DNA of 39,039 bases from Pseudomonadota bacterium (lineage in GTDB: Bacteria > Myxococcota_A > Polyangia > Fen-1088): positions 1 to 39,039 of the forward strand of contig JADGRB010000016.1 in the NCBI GenBank assembly GCA_017881315.1. Direction: 5' to 3'. Below the pieces are notes generated by a model that saw nothing but the letters and a program-made list of their open reading frames with translations, did no database searches and had not been told where the DNA came from. The position numbers were made by a program, and so were the translations under genes. This document shows positions 37,287 to 39,039 of this stretch, one piece after another (the first letter of the stretch is position 1; each line of letters begins with the position of its first letter).

Positions 37287-37732
37287 GCTCGCGCGGGAGT
37301 GTGGGTGTCTGCCTGGTTCTCCTGGCCGCGGCGCTGGGTGCGGCGCTCGGCTGCGAGACCGTCGACCTGGGCGCGCCGCCGGCCGACGTCAACGTCTGCA
37401 TGCCGGGCCCGCAGTGGTTCATCGATCAAGTCTGGCCGAACTTCCTGGGCGCCGATTACGGCGGCAAGCACTGCTACGATTCCACCTGCCACGGTCCGGG
37501 AAGCACGACGGCCATGACGCTGACGAACCCGATCGAGGCGGGGACCATCCCCTTCCCGACGGACTGGCAAAACAACTACACCCAGGCCTCGCAGCGGATG
37601 AACTGCTCCGATCCATCCGACAGCACCCTGCTCATCTTGCCGGAGGGGCGACAGGTCCACGGCGGCGGAATGCTGATCATGGATACCGGCCCGGAGGCGA
37701 CGCTGGTCGAGCAGTGGGTGACGATGCCATGA
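37283..37732 (+). CDS. Cytochrome-c-like lipoprotein with CX4CH motif
   Basis: A 149-residue protein from TTG 37283, with GAGGT about seven bases upstream. A lipoprotein signal peptide ends in LGAALGC (Cys24). Residues 39-149 resemble the single-haem domains of planctomycete/myxobacterial type: CYDSTCHG at 64-71, then DPSDSTLLILP, VHGGG and EATLVEQWVTM, which are the usual distal landmarks. The haem site is spaced CX4CH (Cys64, Cys69, His70) instead of CXXCH. CX4CH sites bind haem in some multihaem cytochromes, but the domain may also be a haem-less relative. Met residues in GGGMLIM could be a sixth ligand (inference). Its stop overlaps the ATG of the next gene. Confidence 0.7.
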   Translation: MSSRGSVGVCLVLLAAALGAALGCETVDLGAPPADVNVCMPGPQWFIDQVWPNFLGADYGGKHCYDSTCHGPGSTTAMTLTNPIEAGTIPFPTDWQNNYTQASQRMNCSDPSDSTLLILPEGRQVHGGGMLIMDTGPEATLVEQWVTMP

Positions 37733-38514
37733 GCCGAACGGCCTGCCGGGTGCTGACCTGCGCCTCCCTTCTGGTCGTCGTCCTGGCGTCGATCGAGGCG
37801 CGCGCCGACGACACGGCGCTGGTGCGCGTGGTCTCCGAGGAGGCGCAGATCCACACCGGCCCGGGCTTTGGGTTCCGGGTGGTCTACCGCGCCCACATGG
37901 GCGAGGTGCTCCCCGCCATCGGCCGCGCCAGCCACGACCACTGGTTCCGCGTCGAGCTCCCCGACGGGACCTACGGCTGGATCCTGGGCGACGAGGTTTT
38001 CCCGCTCGACGTCGACCTGGCCGCCGCCCACCAGGGGCCCTCGGTCTGGAAGCGGATGGGCAACGCGATCTTCTCCCCCTCGCCTCTCCTGGAAGAAAAC
38101 CTGGGCTTCACCTTCTCCGCCGGGCTCCTGGGGGGAGACGGCATGTTCCTGTTCCGCCCCGCCTGGCTGCTGGCCCCCCACGTCTCGCTGGAGGGGATGG
38201 TGGGCGAGACGGTCGGGAACCAGGTCGACGTCATCTACACGGGTGGCGGCTTCAACGCCTTCCTGTTCGCCGCCTCGCCGGTGACGCCGTTCGTGGGCGC
38301 CGCGGTCGGCGGCGCCTTCGGCCGCAAGAAGGCCGATCAATTTGCCACCGTCCAAGCCGGGCGCTACTCGATGGTCAACGTCGGCGGGGGGCTGATCGTG
38401 GCGCTCAAGAAACGCCTCACGCTGCGGGGCGACGTTCGCCACTACGTCATCTTCGACGCCAACCACACCCAACGAATCCAGGAGTACTCCGGTGCGCTCG
38501 CCGTTTATTTCTAA
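37729..38514 (+). CDS. SH3-domain protein with C-terminal outer-membrane beta-barrel
   Basis: A 261-residue protein starting with an ATGA overlap. The signal peptide ends at ASIEARA. Residues about 27-95 form a bacterial SH3 domain (ALVRVVSEEAQIHTGPG, FRVVYRAHMGEVLPAIG, WFRVELPDGTYGWILGDEV). After a linker, residues about 115-261 are a small beta-barrel (LGFTFSAGLLGGDGMFLF; AAVGGAFGRK; LTLRGDVRHYVIFD) ending GALAVYF, a beta-signal with terminal Phe. SH3b domains commonly bind peptidoglycan or peptides, so the protein could connect the outer membrane with the cell wall (inference). The DUF4266 gene starts inside its last codons. Confidence 0.8.
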   Translation: MSRTACRVLTCASLLVVVLASIEARADDTALVRVVSEEAQIHTGPGFGFRVVYRAHMGEVLPAIGRASHDHWFRVELPDGTYGWILGDEVFPLDVDLAAAHQGPSVWKRMGNAIFSPSPLLEENLGFTFSAGLLGGDGMFLFRPAWLLAPHVSLEGMVGETVGNQVDVIYTGGGFNAFLFAASPVTPFVGAAVGGAFGRKKADQFATVQAGRYSMVNVGGGLIVALKKRLTLRGDVRHYVIFDANHTQRIQEYSGALAVYF

Positions 38515-38731
38515 GCTGGTCCTGGTTTTCGCCGTCGCCCTCTCCGCGTGCGGCGGGTGCGCGGCGTCCAAGTGGACGGTCAAGCCACACCAGCGAGAGC
38601 TGCTCGCCGATCGGATCATGCAGCTCGACGCCGACGGGCAGGAGCGCGCGGCCGAGGAGCACATCCTGTCGAACCGCGAGGGGGCCGTCGGCGGGACGGG
38701 GACCTCGGGCGGAGGCTGCGGTTGCAACTGA
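38492..38731 (+). CDS. DUF4266-family small lipoprotein
   Basis: A 79-residue protein from GTG 38492, with AGGAG seven bases upstream, overlapping the preceding gene by 23 bases. Its signal peptide ends in the lipobox LSAC (Cys20). The mature part has the DUF4266 pattern: VKPHQRELLADRIMQLDADGQER, HILSNREGAVGGTG and a Cys-containing C-terminus GGGCGCN (Cys76, Cys78). The family is almost always followed by a DUF3570 gene, as here. Biochemical function is unknown; the paired C-terminal Cys could bind metal or form a disulphide. Confidence 0.88.
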   Translation: MRSPFISKLVLVFAVALSACGGCAASKWTVKPHQRELLADRIMQLDADGQERAAEEHILSNREGAVGGTGTSGGGCGCN

Positions 38732-39039
38732 GGCACCGCACGCCGCTGATCGCGGCGGGTCTGACCGTCGCCGTCGCCGCCATTGTCGCCGCGCCCGCGC
38801 GCGCCGAGAACCCGACCGAGGTCTCGTCGCGCCTCACGTTGTTCCGGGAGCCCTCCTCGCAGAACAAGGGAATCACCGTCCTTCACCCGCAGGTGGATGC
38901 GAACGCGCCGATCGCCGGCGGTCTGGGCATCGCCGCCGGGTGGGAAGCGGACGCGGTCAGCGGCGCGACGCCGGCGGTCTCCGGCCCGCACACCGGCGTC
39001 GACGCGATCACCAGCGCCACCCAGTTTCACGACAACCGC
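38722..39039 (+). CDS. DUF3570-family outer-membrane protein, N-terminal part
   Basis: The first 106 codons of a gene that continues past the window. TTG 38722 overlaps the end of the DUF4266 gene and has GGAGG six bases upstream; no ATG is available near the signal peptide. The signal peptide reads RHRTPLIAAGLTVAVAAIVA with cleavage after APARA. The mature start VSSRLTLFREPSSQNKGITVLHPQ, followed by GLGIAAGWEADAVSGAT, is the typical DUF3570 N-terminus. Full-length members are predicted outer-membrane beta-barrels of about 400 residues. In other bacteria the DUF4266-DUF3570 pair is often near thioredoxin-like and ApbE (flavin transferase) genes, which should be looked for just downstream. Confidence 0.85.
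   Translation, partial: MQLRHRTPLIAAGLTVAVAAIVAAPARAENPTEVSSRLTLFREPSSQNKGITVLHPQVDANAPIAGGLGIAAGWEADAVSGATPAVSGPHTGVDAITSATQFHDNR

Overview
The window is very GC-rich and densely coded on both strands, with no tRNA, rRNA, CRISPR array or transposase visible. Gene content points to a member of the Myxococcota (old Deltaproteobacteria): many lipoproteins with Cys-rich or Asp-rich mature parts, a MYXO-CTERM-like C-terminal anchor, a multi-domain LamG surface protein, tandem outer-membrane beta-barrels and a TonB-like AgmX/GltG-type protein. This placement comes from family style, not from a marker-gene tree. No gene-free stretch exceeds 300 bases.

Layout. (1) 51-4933 is mainly housekeeping: a GNAT acetyltransferase and enolase on the minus strand, then divergently a tightly overlapping plus-strand set of a ClpX-like AAA+ unfoldase without its zinc-binding domain, metF, and an orphan-looking DNA methyltransferase. 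(2) 4937-12749, minus strand, holds a surface-protein cluster: a possibly frameshifted small protein, a large double-LamG protein, a propeller/FN3/beta-helix protein with a MYXO-CTERM-like tail, and a 62-residue one-helix membrane protein. (3) 12787-18922 holds a Cys-rich lipoprotein, DnaE with an apparently intact PHP metal site, and an Ig-fold lipoprotein; a perfect inverted repeat marks its convergent end. (4) 18949-25426 holds a minus-strand run of beta-barrel, lipoprotein and polytopic membrane/TPR protein, a plus-strand membrane protein, and an IgGFc-binding-like lipoprotein.

(5) 25588-39039 is the most interesting part: 14 co-directional genes with overlaps or gaps of at most 22 bases, which look like one transcription unit. 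The first ten (two paralogous beta-barrels, a small periplasmic protein, a periplasmic TPR protein, a large TPR protein, a TPR lipoprotein, a small exported protein, an inner-membrane protein with a TonB-like C-terminal domain, a lipoprotein and a third beta-barrel) have the composition and order of the Glt/Nfs trans-envelope machinery known from gliding motility and spore-coat assembly in Myxococcus. No motor genes of the AglRQS (TolQR/ExbBD-like) type are present, so energy would have to come from elsewhere. The same run continues into a cytochrome-c-like lipoprotein with a CX4CH motif, an SH3/beta-barrel protein, a DUF4266 lipoprotein and the start of a DUF3570 protein. The latter two families often occur near redox and flavinylation genes. 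A promoter-like element and a perfect 12-base palindrome lie just before the first gene.
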